DNA of 5,701 nucleotides from Methanothrix sp. (lineage in GTDB: Archaea > Halobacteriota > Methanosarcinia > Methanotrichales > Methanotrichaceae): the NCBI GenBank assembly GCA_011391755.1, contig JAABPZ010000104.1:1-5701 (forward strand). The letters run 5' to 3'. The stretch's first letter is position 1. Every line of letters starts with the position of its first letter. Shown piece after piece: positions 1-5,701 of the stretch. Under the pieces are notes generated by a model. It saw nothing but the letters and a program-made list of their open reading frames with translations, ran no database searches and was not told the origin of the DNA. Both the position numbers and the translations under genes were made by a program.

Positions 1-1
1 C

Positions 2-9
2 TTTAAATA
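2..9 (+). promoter_or_regulatory. TATA box, probable promoter of trpB2
   Basis: The octamer TTTAAATA is a good match to the archaeal TATA box of methanogens. Archaeal transcription normally begins about 22-27 bases after the centre of the box, which puts the start near 28-33 and gives a 5' leader of roughly 40 bases before the ATG at 71. The purine-rich BRE element that should precede the box falls outside the window, so it cannot be checked. Confidence 0.55.
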
Positions 10-27
10 ATCCGATAATATCAACGA

Positions 28-33
28 TGTACA
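28..33 (+). promoter_or_regulatory. Candidate TRP box (TrpY operator) before trpB2
   Basis: TGTACA is a perfect palindrome and equals the core of the TRP box recognised by the TrpY repressor in Methanothermobacter thermautotrophicus, where TrpY is known to regulate both the trp operon and trpB2. Here it sits at the predicted transcription start, where a bound protein would block initiation. A weaker half-match, TGTAGT, lies at 45-50. By-eye scanning also finds TGTACA at 1029-1034 and 4507-4512 inside coding sequence, so chance occurrence is possible. No trpY gene is visible here. Confidence 0.35.
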
Positions 34-58
34 CAAGATTACATTGTAGTTTAAAGAT

Positions 59-64
59 GGAGTG
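59..64 (+). promoter_or_regulatory. Ribosome binding site of trpB2
   Basis: GGAGTG resembles the archaeal Shine-Dalgarno GGAGGTG with one base missing. It ends 6 bases before the ATG at 71. It overlaps the alternative GTG start at 62, which would then have no binding site of its own, so it decides the start in favour of 71. Confidence 0.6.
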
Positions 65-70
65 TCCCAG

Positions 71-1423
71 ATGAAGATCAAGTATTTGCTCGACGAGGAA
101 GAGATCCCCAAGAAGTGGTACAACGTAGCCGCCGATATGCCCACCCCCCTGGACCCACCTCTGCATCCCGGGACGCTAAAGCCCCTCTCTGCCGCGGACA
201 TGGAGATGATCTTTCCCAAAGCCCTCATCCAACAGGAGATGAGCACCGATCGCTGGATAGACATCCCGGAAGAGGTACGCGACATCTACCGGCTCTGGAG
301 GCCGACACCCCTTTACCGGGCCGCCGCCCTGGAGAAGGCTCTGCAGACCCCGGCCAAGATCTACTACAAATACGAAGGCGTAAGCCCGGCCGGCAGCCAC
401 AAGCCCAATACCGCCGTCCCCCAGGCCTACTACAACATGAAGGAGGGCATCGAGCGGCTGGCCACGGAGACGGGCGCCGGGCAGTGGGGCTCGGCTCTCT
501 CTTTAGCCACCTGCCTCTTCGGCCTGAAGTGCACCGTTTACATGGTCCGATCAAGTTTCGACAGCAAGCCCTACCGTAAGAGCGCCATGCGCGTCTGGGG
601 CGCAGATTGCTTCGCCAGCCCGTCCGATAAGACCAATTTCGGCAGAAAGATCCTGGCCGAGATGCCCGACACGCCAGGCTCTTTGGGCATCGCCATCTCT
701 GAGGCTGTGGAGGATGCGGCCAGCCACAGTGATACTAATTATGCCCTGGGCTCCGTGCTCAACCACGTCCTGATCCATCAGTCCATAGAGGGCCTGGAGC
801 TGAAGAAGCAGTTCGATCTGGCAGACGACTATCCTGATATCATGTACGGCTGCTGTGGCGGAGGAAGCAACTTCCCGGGTATGGTCTTCCCCTTCATCCC
901 CGACAAACTGAAGGACAAGAAGGATCTACGCATGGTAGCCTGCGAGCCCACTGCCTGCCCCAGCCTGACCAAAGGGCTTTATGCCTACGACTTCGGCGAC
1001 ACAGCCGGCATGGCTCCTGTGATCAAGATGTACACTCTGGGGCACGACTTCATCCCGCCCGGCATCCATGCAGGCGGCCTGCGCTACCACGGAGATGCCC
1101 CCTTGCTCTGTAATCTGGTGCACGACGGCCTGATTGAGGCCATGGGTCTGCAGCAGAACGAGGTCTTCGAAGCTGCCACCATCTTTGCTCGCTCTGAAGG
1201 CATAATTCCAGCTCCGGAAGCGGCTCACGCCATCAAGCCCGCCATTGATGAGGCACGTCGGTGCAAGAAGACGGGCGAAGCCAAGACCATCTTCATCTCT
1301 CTGTCCGGCCACGGTCACTTCGATCTGGCAGCCTACGATGCCTACAACGACGGCAAACTGGTGGACTACGAGTATCCAGCCGATCTGGTCAAGCAGTCCC
1401 TGGCCAAGCTGCCCCGGGTTTGA
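71..1423 (+). CDS. trpB2: TrpB2-type tryptophan synthase beta chain, PLP-dependent
   Basis: Cytosolic PLP enzyme of 450 residues that should condense indole with serine, or with O-phosphoserine as shown for some archaeal TrpB2 enzymes, to make tryptophan. Visible motifs are RPTPL (77-81) in the substrate region, GSHKPN (108-113) with the Schiff-base lysine K111, ETGAGQWG (133-140) with catalytic E133, the phosphate-binding loop GGGSN (263-267), and SGHG (412-415), whose serine should contact the pyridine nitrogen of PLP. TrpB1 has GAHK, ETGAGQHG and SGRG at these places. These variants, the long N-terminal extension and a length near 450 instead of about 400 identify the TrpB2 (TrpB-like) branch. 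No trpA is adjacent, which is usual for TrpB2 and fits indole salvage. A GTG at 62 would add three residues, but the ribosome binding site favours the ATG at 71. Its stop overlaps the next gene. Confidence 0.95.
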   Translation: MKIKYLLDEEEIPKKWYNVAADMPTPLDPPLHPGTLKPLSAADMEMIFPKALIQQEMSTDRWIDIPEEVRDIYRLWRPTPLYRAAALEKALQTPAKIYYKYEGVSPAGSHKPNTAVPQAYYNMKEGIERLATETGAGQWGSALSLATCLFGLKCTVYMVRSSFDSKPYRKSAMRVWGADCFASPSDKTNFGRKILAEMPDTPGSLGIAISEAVEDAASHSDTNYALGSVLNHVLIHQSIEGLELKKQFDLADDYPDIMYGCCGGGSNFPGMVFPFIPDKLKDKKDLRMVACEPTACPSLTKGLYAYDFGDTAGMAPVIKMYTLGHDFIPPGIHAGGLRYHGDAPLLCNLVHDGLIEAMGLQQNEVFEAATIFARSEGIIPAPEAAHAIKPAIDEARRCKKTGEAKTIFISLSGHGHFDLAAYDAYNDGKLVDYEYPADLVKQSLAKLPRV

Positions 1424-2550
1424 TGGCGGCACGAGCCGGAAGGATCGGATTTCTGATCAATCCCATTGCCGGCATGGGCGGGGCCGTGGGCTTGAAAGGC
1501 ACGGACGGCCTGGCCGCTGCTGCCCTGGCCAGGGGCGCAAAGCCCCAGGCAGCCGTGCGCGCACGAGCGTGCCTGCATTTGCTTTCCCAGGAGCCGAGCC
1601 TCCTATTTTTTGCCGCCAGCGGCGAGATGGGTGAAAATGTACTGTTGCAATGCGGCCTGCCCTACACTGTGGCCTACGTAGCTAGAGCTGAGTCCAGCTC
1701 AGAGGATACAAAACTGGCTTGCCTGGCCTTCCTGGAAAACGGCGTCGATTTAATCCTATTTTGCGGAGGCGACGGAACGGCGCGAGATGTGGCCAATGCC
1801 GCAGGCCTGCGCCCTATCCTGGGCATCCCGGCGGGAGTAAAGATGCATTCCGGTGTCTTTGCCATCAGCCCCCAGGCGGCAGCAGAGCTGGCTCTGGGCT
1901 TTGTGCGGGGCGAACTTTTGGCCCGTGATACGGAGATTGTGGATGTGGACGAGGAGCTCTACCGGGCCGGAGAGCTGCAGACCAGGCTTTATGCCGTAGC
2001 CAGCACGCCTTACAAGCCCACGTTGGTTCAGGAGCGAAAGAGGATCTACGTTTCCGCAAGCGAGGAAGAGTTCAAGGATCAGATTGCACTCTTTGCCTCC
2101 GAATTCATGAGAGACGGCTCTGCCTACATTTTAGGGGCCGGAACGACTACCGCCAGGATTGCCGAGCTTTTAGGCGTGGAGAAGACCCTGCTTGGCGTGG
2201 ACGTTATTAAGGATGGAAGGCTACAGCACAAGGACGTCTCGGAGAGAGACCTCTTGGCCTTGCTGGACAGAGAAAAGAGCGTTAAGGTCATTGTCAGCCC
2301 CATCGGCGCTCAAGGCTTCATACTGGGACGAGGCAGCCAGCAGATCAGCGCTTCTGTACTGCGACGCATAGGAGAGGAGAATTTGATAATAATATCCACG
2401 CCCCATAAGCTGGCGGAGCTGCCGCAACTATTGGTGGACACGGGCGACCTGGAGATGGATCGAATCCTGGCCGGGAAGAGAATGGTGGTTACAGGATATC
2501 GCATGGCGCAGAGAAAAGAGACGGCTGCGGCATCAGCGCTACATATATAG
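1423..2550 (+). CDS. ATP-NAD kinase-like protein (COG3199 family)
   Basis: Predicted cytosolic nucleotide-binding protein of 375 residues, related to NAD kinases and to AcoX of acetoin gene clusters. The N-terminus GRIGFLINPIAGMGG (6-20) is typical of the family. The NAD-kinase signature GGDGT is at 115-119, followed by GIPAGVKMHSG (134-144). A C-terminal domain holds GAGTTTARI (238-246) and SPIGAQGFILGRGSQQIS (292-309). NAD kinase phosphorylates NAD to NADP, but to my knowledge the activity of this longer family is not established, so only the class is named. The start is the ATG inside the TGATG junction with trpB2. The frame is open further upstream, but that part lies inside trpB2. No Shine-Dalgarno is visible at the junction, which suggests translational coupling. 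The C-terminal tail after about 360 looks disordered. Confidence 0.88.
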   Translation: MAARAGRIGFLINPIAGMGGAVGLKGTDGLAAAALARGAKPQAAVRARACLHLLSQEPSLLFFAASGEMGENVLLQCGLPYTVAYVARAESSSEDTKLACLAFLENGVDLILFCGGDGTARDVANAAGLRPILGIPAGVKMHSGVFAISPQAAAELALGFVRGELLARDTEIVDVDEELYRAGELQTRLYAVASTPYKPTLVQERKRIYVSASEEEFKDQIALFASEFMRDGSAYILGAGTTTARIAELLGVEKTLLGVDVIKDGRLQHKDVSERDLLALLDREKSVKVIVSPIGAQGFILGRGSQQISASVLRRIGEENLIIISTPHKLAELPQLLVDTGDLEMDRILAGKRMVVTGYRMAQRKETAAASALHI

Positions 2551-2556
2551 CCCTTC

Positions 2557-4020
2557 ATGCGTTCTTGCCTTGCTGTGATTGGAAATAAGGAGCAAGAAGG
2601 ACGGAACACATTCGATTCACTTGAATTGCCTGTGGCCGGCAGAAATGTTCTGGCCTTCATCATCTTGCTCGGCATATTCATGTTTGTCATCGACGGCTCA
2701 GTAGTATCCATTGCCCTTCCTACCATCACCCGCTATTTTCGGGCCGATGTAGCCCAGACTCAGTGGGTCATAACCTCCTACCTGGTCACTGTGACTAGCT
2801 TGCTCATGATTTTCGGCAAAATTGCAGAGCGAACTGGAAAGGTTCGGCTCTTTTTGGCAGGATTTGTCATCTTCACGATGGCATCAGTCGCCTGCGGTCT
2901 TTCCACTACCCTTAGCATGCTCATCTTCTTTCGGACGGTTCAGGCTGCCGGAGCTGCCATGTCCTTTTCCATCAGCACAGCCATAATCTTCCAGATTTAT
3001 CATCGCGGGGAACAGGGCAGAGCCATGGGTTACATCGGCACTACCGTCTCTTTGGCCAGCATTGCCGGACCAATATTGGGTGGTTATTTGGTGGACTACA
3101 TGGGCTGGAAATACATTTTTCTCATCAATCTGCCCATAGGCATTGTGCTCTTAGCCCTTGCCGCCAAGTACATGAAAATCGAGGAGACGATATCGAAAAA
3201 ACTGGACTTAGACTGGCAGGGAGCGACGATGCTTATTATCTTCATAGTATCTTTGATGCTGTTTCTGGGCGATCTTTCCAGCAACACCGCTCTTTTTATT
3301 GCAGAGGATCCCTTCTTCCTGCTGGCTACGTTATCACTGCCGGCATTTGTCTGGATCGAATCGCATCAAAAGTCCCCTCTTTTGGACCTTTCCATCTTCC
3401 GGGTAAAAAAGTTCGTTTTGCCCATAATCGCCATAACCTTATTCATCATTTCCAGCTTCTCAGCTTTCATACTGGGTCCCTTTTATTTCCAGGGCGTCAT
3501 GGGCTACTCGCCCTCCCAAGTGGGCAGCGTATTTCTCATTGTGCCGGCCATAATGGCCTTTGGATCACCACTGGGCGGCTGGATATATGACAGATATCAC
3601 TTTCGCTACAACTCCGCCTTTGGCATGATAATCGTAGCAGCGTCCCTCCTTTTCATGGGAAGCGGCATTGCGAAAGATGATATTTCCACGATTTACTTCT
3701 CCTTTGTGATCATGGGGCTGGGAAGCATGCTATTTCAAAGCCCCATCAATACCGAGATTATGAATGCCCTGCCAAAAGAGATGCTGGGCACAGCTTCCAG
3801 TCTCTCTTCGGCGATAAGAAATATGGGCATGTCCCTGGGAGTCTCGATCTCCACCCTTCTCTTATCGATGCAATTAAACCTTGCCGGCTATCACGGCCCG
3901 ACCATAGACGCGAAGCCACAGCTTCTCAGTCTTACCATAAGCAATGTGATGATCATTGCGGCGGCATTATGCATACTGGGGGCAGCGGCGGCCTTTCTTC
4001 GCAATCGAGATGAATGCTAG
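2557..4020 (+). CDS. MFS permease, DHA2 (EmrB/QacA-type) drug exporter family
   Basis: Integral membrane protein of 487 residues, the usual size of 14-helix DHA2 proton antiporters that export drugs or other small molecules. The first helix carries MFVIDGSVVSIALPTI (42-57, motif D1, with a membrane aspartate at D46). Motif A is GKIAERTGKVR (87-97), motif B is around R126-TVQAAGAAM, and antiporter motif C is SLASIAGPILGGYL (165-178). NLPIGI (191-196) and the following hydrophobic stretches to about 481 complete the pattern. It starts 6 bases after the kinase-like gene. No Shine-Dalgarno precedes ATG 2557, and GTG 2575 or GTG 2632 would also leave helix 1 intact, so the exact start is uncertain. 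ACATATATAG at 2541-2550 could be a TATA box serving GTG 2575. The gene looks richer in A and T than trpB2. The substrate cannot be read from the sequence. Confidence 0.9.
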   Translation: MRSCLAVIGNKEQEGRNTFDSLELPVAGRNVLAFIILLGIFMFVIDGSVVSIALPTITRYFRADVAQTQWVITSYLVTVTSLLMIFGKIAERTGKVRLFLAGFVIFTMASVACGLSTTLSMLIFFRTVQAAGAAMSFSISTAIIFQIYHRGEQGRAMGYIGTTVSLASIAGPILGGYLVDYMGWKYIFLINLPIGIVLLALAAKYMKIEETISKKLDLDWQGATMLIIFIVSLMLFLGDLSSNTALFIAEDPFFLLATLSLPAFVWIESHQKSPLLDLSIFRVKKFVLPIIAITLFIISSFSAFILGPFYFQGVMGYSPSQVGSVFLIVPAIMAFGSPLGGWIYDRYHFRYNSAFGMIIVAASLLFMGSGIAKDDISTIYFSFVIMGLGSMLFQSPINTEIMNALPKEMLGTASSLSSAIRNMGMSLGVSISTLLLSMQLNLAGYHGPTIDAKPQLLSLTISNVMIIAAALCILGAAAAFLRNRDEC

Positions 4021-4034
4021 ACAAAAATCAATAC

Positions 4035-4044
4035 ATTTATATTA
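4035..4044 (+). promoter_or_regulatory. TATA box giving a probable leaderless transcript
   Basis: ATTTATATTA lies in the 47-base gap after the MFS gene and matches an archaeal TATA box. Its centre is about 28 bases before the ATG at 4068, so transcription should start at or within a few bases of the start codon. The absence of any Shine-Dalgarno before 4068 agrees with a leaderless mRNA. Confidence 0.5.
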
Positions 4045-4067
4045 TCAGATATACAACATAGCTATTC

Positions 4068-4418
4068 ATGAATGCGCTTGCCCTAATTCCCATTATTTTG
4101 CTGCTGCAGGCTTCATACTTCGATATGCAGGGCACTATAATAAATGTTATTTCGCCGTCCAGCCTAATGATCGGAAACAATACCGTTACCTTGGTGGATG
4201 TGGACGCTTCCGGGCTCAATCAAAGACAGTATGCTTATCTGATGGATGACCTAAAAAGCAGTCTGCAAGGCAAGAACGTCTTCGTCAAAGGCGGCTATGT
4301 TTATTTCGATTTAATGGGGAGCTACAATTCACATAGCATCAATGAGATGACTCAGAAGGAGATCTCGGATTTAAAGGATATGCGTGATTTCTTCTGTGAT
4401 GGATTCTGCGATTATTGA
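4068..4418 (+). CDS. Exported SNase-like (OB-fold) protein, probably not catalytic
   Basis: Small protein of 116 residues. Residues 1-16 are hydrophobic (MNALALIPIILLLQAS) and look like a signal peptide or membrane anchor, although they lack the usual N-terminal positive charge. Residues 21-100 follow the staphylococcal nuclease pattern: GTIINVISPSSLMI for the first strands, VTLVDVDASG (40-49) where nucleases have VRLxxIDAPE, GKNVFVKGGYVYFD (68-81), and SINEMTQKEI (90-99) where nucleases have VNEALVRQG. By eye, catalytic D21, R35 and E43 of the S. aureus enzyme become S31, T41 and G49, only D40 is kept (D46), and no arginine fills the R87 position. It is therefore more likely a binding protein or pseudo-enzyme. 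The tail has two cysteines, C110 and C114. It has its own TATA box and seems transcribed apart from the MFS gene. Its 3' end overlaps the opposing small gene by 7 bases. Confidence 0.75.
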   Translation: MNALALIPIILLLQASYFDMQGTIINVISPSSLMIGNNTVTLVDVDASGLNQRQYAYLMDDLKSSLQGKNVFVKGGYVYFDLMGSYNSHSINEMTQKEISDLKDMRDFFCDGFCDY

Positions 4419-4591
4419 GTATAATATTCCCATGCTCTTATAATGTATTTACCATAGAGGATCCAGATGAGCACAAAAATTCCAAAAATAATGTAGAGGT
4501 TGGTGATGTACACCAACCACTGAAGAAGACGCATCTTCTTCTCGGCAGTCCCAAACCAGTCTTCTGCTTTTCGCTCAAACCAGTTGGACAT
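4412..4591 (-). CDS. 59-residue single-helix membrane protein ending the ATP synthase operon (AhaG-like)
   Basis: The reverse strand reads from ATG at 4591-4589 to TAA at 4414-4412. The N-terminal 23 residues are charged and amphipathic with two WF pairs (MSNWFERKAEDWFG, then KKMRLLQ). One hydrophobic segment follows at about 25-46 (WLVYITNLYIIFGIFVLIWILY), and a short tail contains K48 and R52. The gene begins 9 bases after the atpD stop, with a weak GGA as possible ribosome binding site, so it belongs to the same transcript. In Methanosarcina mazei the operon ends ahaB-ahaD-ahaG, where AhaG is a small hydrophobic protein of unknown role. Position and topology match, but I cannot test sequence homology. 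It could be an assembly or stability factor at the membrane domain, which is inference. Overlapping frames at 4415-4630 (+) and 4438-4626 (-) have no such pattern. Confidence 0.75.
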   Translation of the reverse strand: MSNWFERKAEDWFGTAEKKMRLLQWLVYITNLYIIFGIFVLIWILYGKYIIRAWEYYTQ

Positions 4592-4600
4592 ATTTTCCGA

Positions 4601-5305
4601 TCAAGCAGAAGCTTTAGCAGCCGCATCTGATGCTGCTTTTTCCGCTTCCTTCTTTGCTTCTTCTGCTGCTGCTTTCCTCTCGGACTTGCCCTTGAGCATC
4701 TTCATCTTGACAAGGTTGTCCCTTTCCATCTCCTCCAAGGCCATGCTGATGAACTTGATGGTGTCCTTGAGATCGGGAACTACCTTGAACTCCAGAGCGT
4801 TGACACGCCTCTTAGTGCTGTCGATATCCTCGACAAGCCTTATCATGGCGGTCTCTACCTCTGCAGCTAAGATGATCTTATCCAGCAAGCCCTCATAGGC
4901 ATCAGCGGCCTCATCAATGGCGGCTCCTGTCCCAATGATGCCGTAGCCTCGCTCAAACATCTTTTTATGCACGGCCTCTGCCGCGATCTTGGGAACTACT
5001 ACGCCCATGATGTTTCTGGACTCAAGCTGGATGGTCGGCTCTTTTTGCAGGGAATAGGCCACGCTTCCGATGGCAACTGTTCCCTCGATGGCCATAGCCA
5101 TTTGAAGCCTCTGCTCGGCTATGATCAGAGCTTCAACCAACTCTTTCCTGACCGTCTTGGCCTTGCTTAGCACCTCGAAGAACTCAATCATGAGGCCGTC
5201 ACGCTTCATTTTGAGGAGTGAGTGACCCGTTTTCGCGATCTTCATCCTTTTCTTGAGAGCGATCAGCACTGCCCTTGTCGGTTTTGTTCCTCGAATTACG
5301 GGCAT
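4601..5305 (-). CDS. atpD: A-type ATP synthase subunit D (central stalk)
   Basis: Subunit D is the coiled-coil rotor shaft that turns inside the A3B3 head and passes torque to subunits F and C of the A1Ao ATP synthase at the inner face of the membrane. The 234-residue protein begins with the family's PTRAVLIALKKRMKIAKTGHSLLKMKRDGL (9-38), which forms the N-terminal helix. A middle globular part covers about 70-130, and the C-terminal helix carries the signature TKRRVNALEFKVVPDL (164-179). Typical archaeal D subunits are about 200-215 residues, and the excess here is an Ala/Lys/Glu-rich tail (208-234). The start at 5305 is 4 bases past the atpB stop. A weak site, AGTGA, lies 4 bases upstream and overlaps the atpB stop. 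The frame stays open for 94 codons upstream, but those codons overlap atpB and do not resemble subunit D. Confidence 0.96.
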   Translation of the reverse strand: MPVIRGTKPTRAVLIALKKRMKIAKTGHSLLKMKRDGLMIEFFEVLSKAKTVRKELVEALIIAEQRLQMAMAIEGTVAIGSVAYSLQKEPTIQLESRNIMGVVVPKIAAEAVHKKMFERGYGIIGTGAAIDEAADAYEGLLDKIILAAEVETAMIRLVEDIDSTKRRVNALEFKVVPDLKDTIKFISMALEEMERDNLVKMKMLKGKSERKAAAEEAKKEAEKAASDAAAKASA

Positions 5306-5309
5306 GATC

Positions 5310-5701
5310 TCACTTCTTCGCTGCGCTTGCTGCGTACTTGGGGTGATATAGCTTGATGTATTTATCGTCAATCCTGGTGAGCATTGCTTCAGGCAGGTCT
5401 GCCAGGAGATCCCATCCGATCTGGAGGGTGTCAAAGATAGACCGATCCTCGTCTCTGCCCTGATTGACGAATCTCTTCTCAAACTTATCTGCGAACTCCA
5501 GTACCAGTTTATCGCGCTCCGAGAGAGCCTCCTTGCCGACAATGGCCGCGAGACCGCGCAGATCGTTGCCCTCTGCATAGTAAGCATAGAGCTGATCCGA
5601 TACTGCCCTGTGATCCTCGCGAGTGTGGCCCTTACCTATGCCGGAGTTCATCAGCCGGGAAAGCGAGGGGCGAATATCGACAGGCGGATAGATGCCCTTT
5701 C
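5310..5701 (-). CDS. atpB: A-type ATP synthase subunit B, C-terminal part (cut by window edge)
   Basis: Subunit B is the non-catalytic, regulatory nucleotide-site subunit that alternates with catalytic A in the A3B3 head. Only the last 129 residues are present, with the first complete codon at 5699. They open with [20 protein letters not shown] followed by [10 protein letters not shown], the stretch after the nucleotide-binding domain in this family. The helical C-terminal domain follows, with [20 protein letters not shown] and the Gln/Gly-rich turn before the conserved [15 protein letters not shown]. The protein ends in AASAAKK. The ATG at 5651 is internal and not the true start. TGA at 5312-5310 is followed after 4 bases by atpD, so the two are probably co-transcribed and translationally coupled. 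Confidence 0.95.
   Translation of the reverse strand, partial: KGIYPPVDIRPSLSRLMNSGIGKGHTREDHRAVSDQLYAYYAEGNDLRGLAAIVGKEALSERDKLVLEFADKFEKRFVNQGRDEDRSIFDTLQIGWDLLADLPEAMLTRIDDKYIKLYHPKYAASAAKK

Noticed and set aside
1..56. Inverted repeat CTTTAAA (1-7) and TTTAAAG (50-56)
   Set aside because: Seven A/T-rich bases with a 42-base loop are likely chance. The first copy is better explained as part of the TATA box.
1261..1422. Upstream extension of the ATP-NAD kinase-like gene
   Set aside because: It lies wholly inside the trpB2 coding sequence, and the family's N-terminal GRIGFLINP begins just after the ATG at 1423.
926..1432. 168-residue reverse-strand frame opposite trpB2
   Set aside because: It is antisense to strongly conserved TrpB2 coding sequence, has no recognisable motif and no upstream signals.
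1522..1546. GC-rich hairpin (GGGGC-GCAAA-GCCCC) as a terminator
   Set aside because: It lies inside the kinase-like coding sequence, has no following T-tract, and GC-rich short palindromes are expected there.
3956..4249. 97-residue forward frame bridging the MFS and SNase-like genes
   Set aside because: It overlaps two better-supported genes in another frame and shows no domain, signal or conserved motif.
4584..4898. 104-residue Ser/Ala-rich forward frame opposite atpD
   Set aside because: Its low-complexity composition is the mirror of the Ala/Lys-rich end of AtpD.
4601..5587. 328-residue version of AtpD starting at 5587
   Set aside because: The first 94 codons overlap atpB in another frame and do not resemble subunit D. 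The family N-terminus begins exactly at the ATG at 5305.

Overview
The window looks archaeal, most likely a methanogen of the Methanothrix (Methanosaeta) type. The reverse strand carries the end of an archaeal-type (A1Ao) ATP synthase operon in the order B, D, small membrane protein. The first gene encodes the stand-alone TrpB2 form of tryptophan synthase beta. Two upstream regions carry archaeal TATA-like boxes rather than bacterial -35/-10 elements. The genus is a judgement from protein flavour and gene order, not a computed result.

Forward strand, 1-4020: a short promoter region leads into trpB2 (71-1423). Its stop codon overlaps the start of an ATP-NAD kinase-like protein (1423-2550), which is followed after 6 bases by a 14-helix drug-exporter-type MFS permease (2557-4020). 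The spacing suggests one transcript. The upstream region contains TGTACA, the core of the TRP box bound by the TrpY repressor in Methanothermobacter, placed where the transcript should begin. A fourth forward gene (4068-4418) has its own TATA-like box and seems to give a leaderless mRNA. It encodes a small exported protein with a staphylococcal-nuclease-like (SNase/OB) fold that lacks the catalytic residues.

Reverse strand, 5701-4412: the C-terminal part of AtpB (cut by the window edge), a complete AtpD with an Ala/Lys-rich tail, and a 59-residue single-helix membrane protein that a 60-residue length cutoff would miss. The last fits the position of AhaG, the unexplained final gene of the Methanosarcina ATP synthase operon. 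Its 3' end overlaps that of the nuclease-like gene by 7 bases, so two convergent transcription units meet with no spacer and no terminator that I can see.

The ATP synthase genes form one coherent complex. The trpB2, kinase-like and MFS genes are linked by position, and a shared pathway for them is inference only. No RNA genes, CRISPR arrays, insertion sequences or attachment sites were seen. No gene-free stretch exceeds 300 bases.
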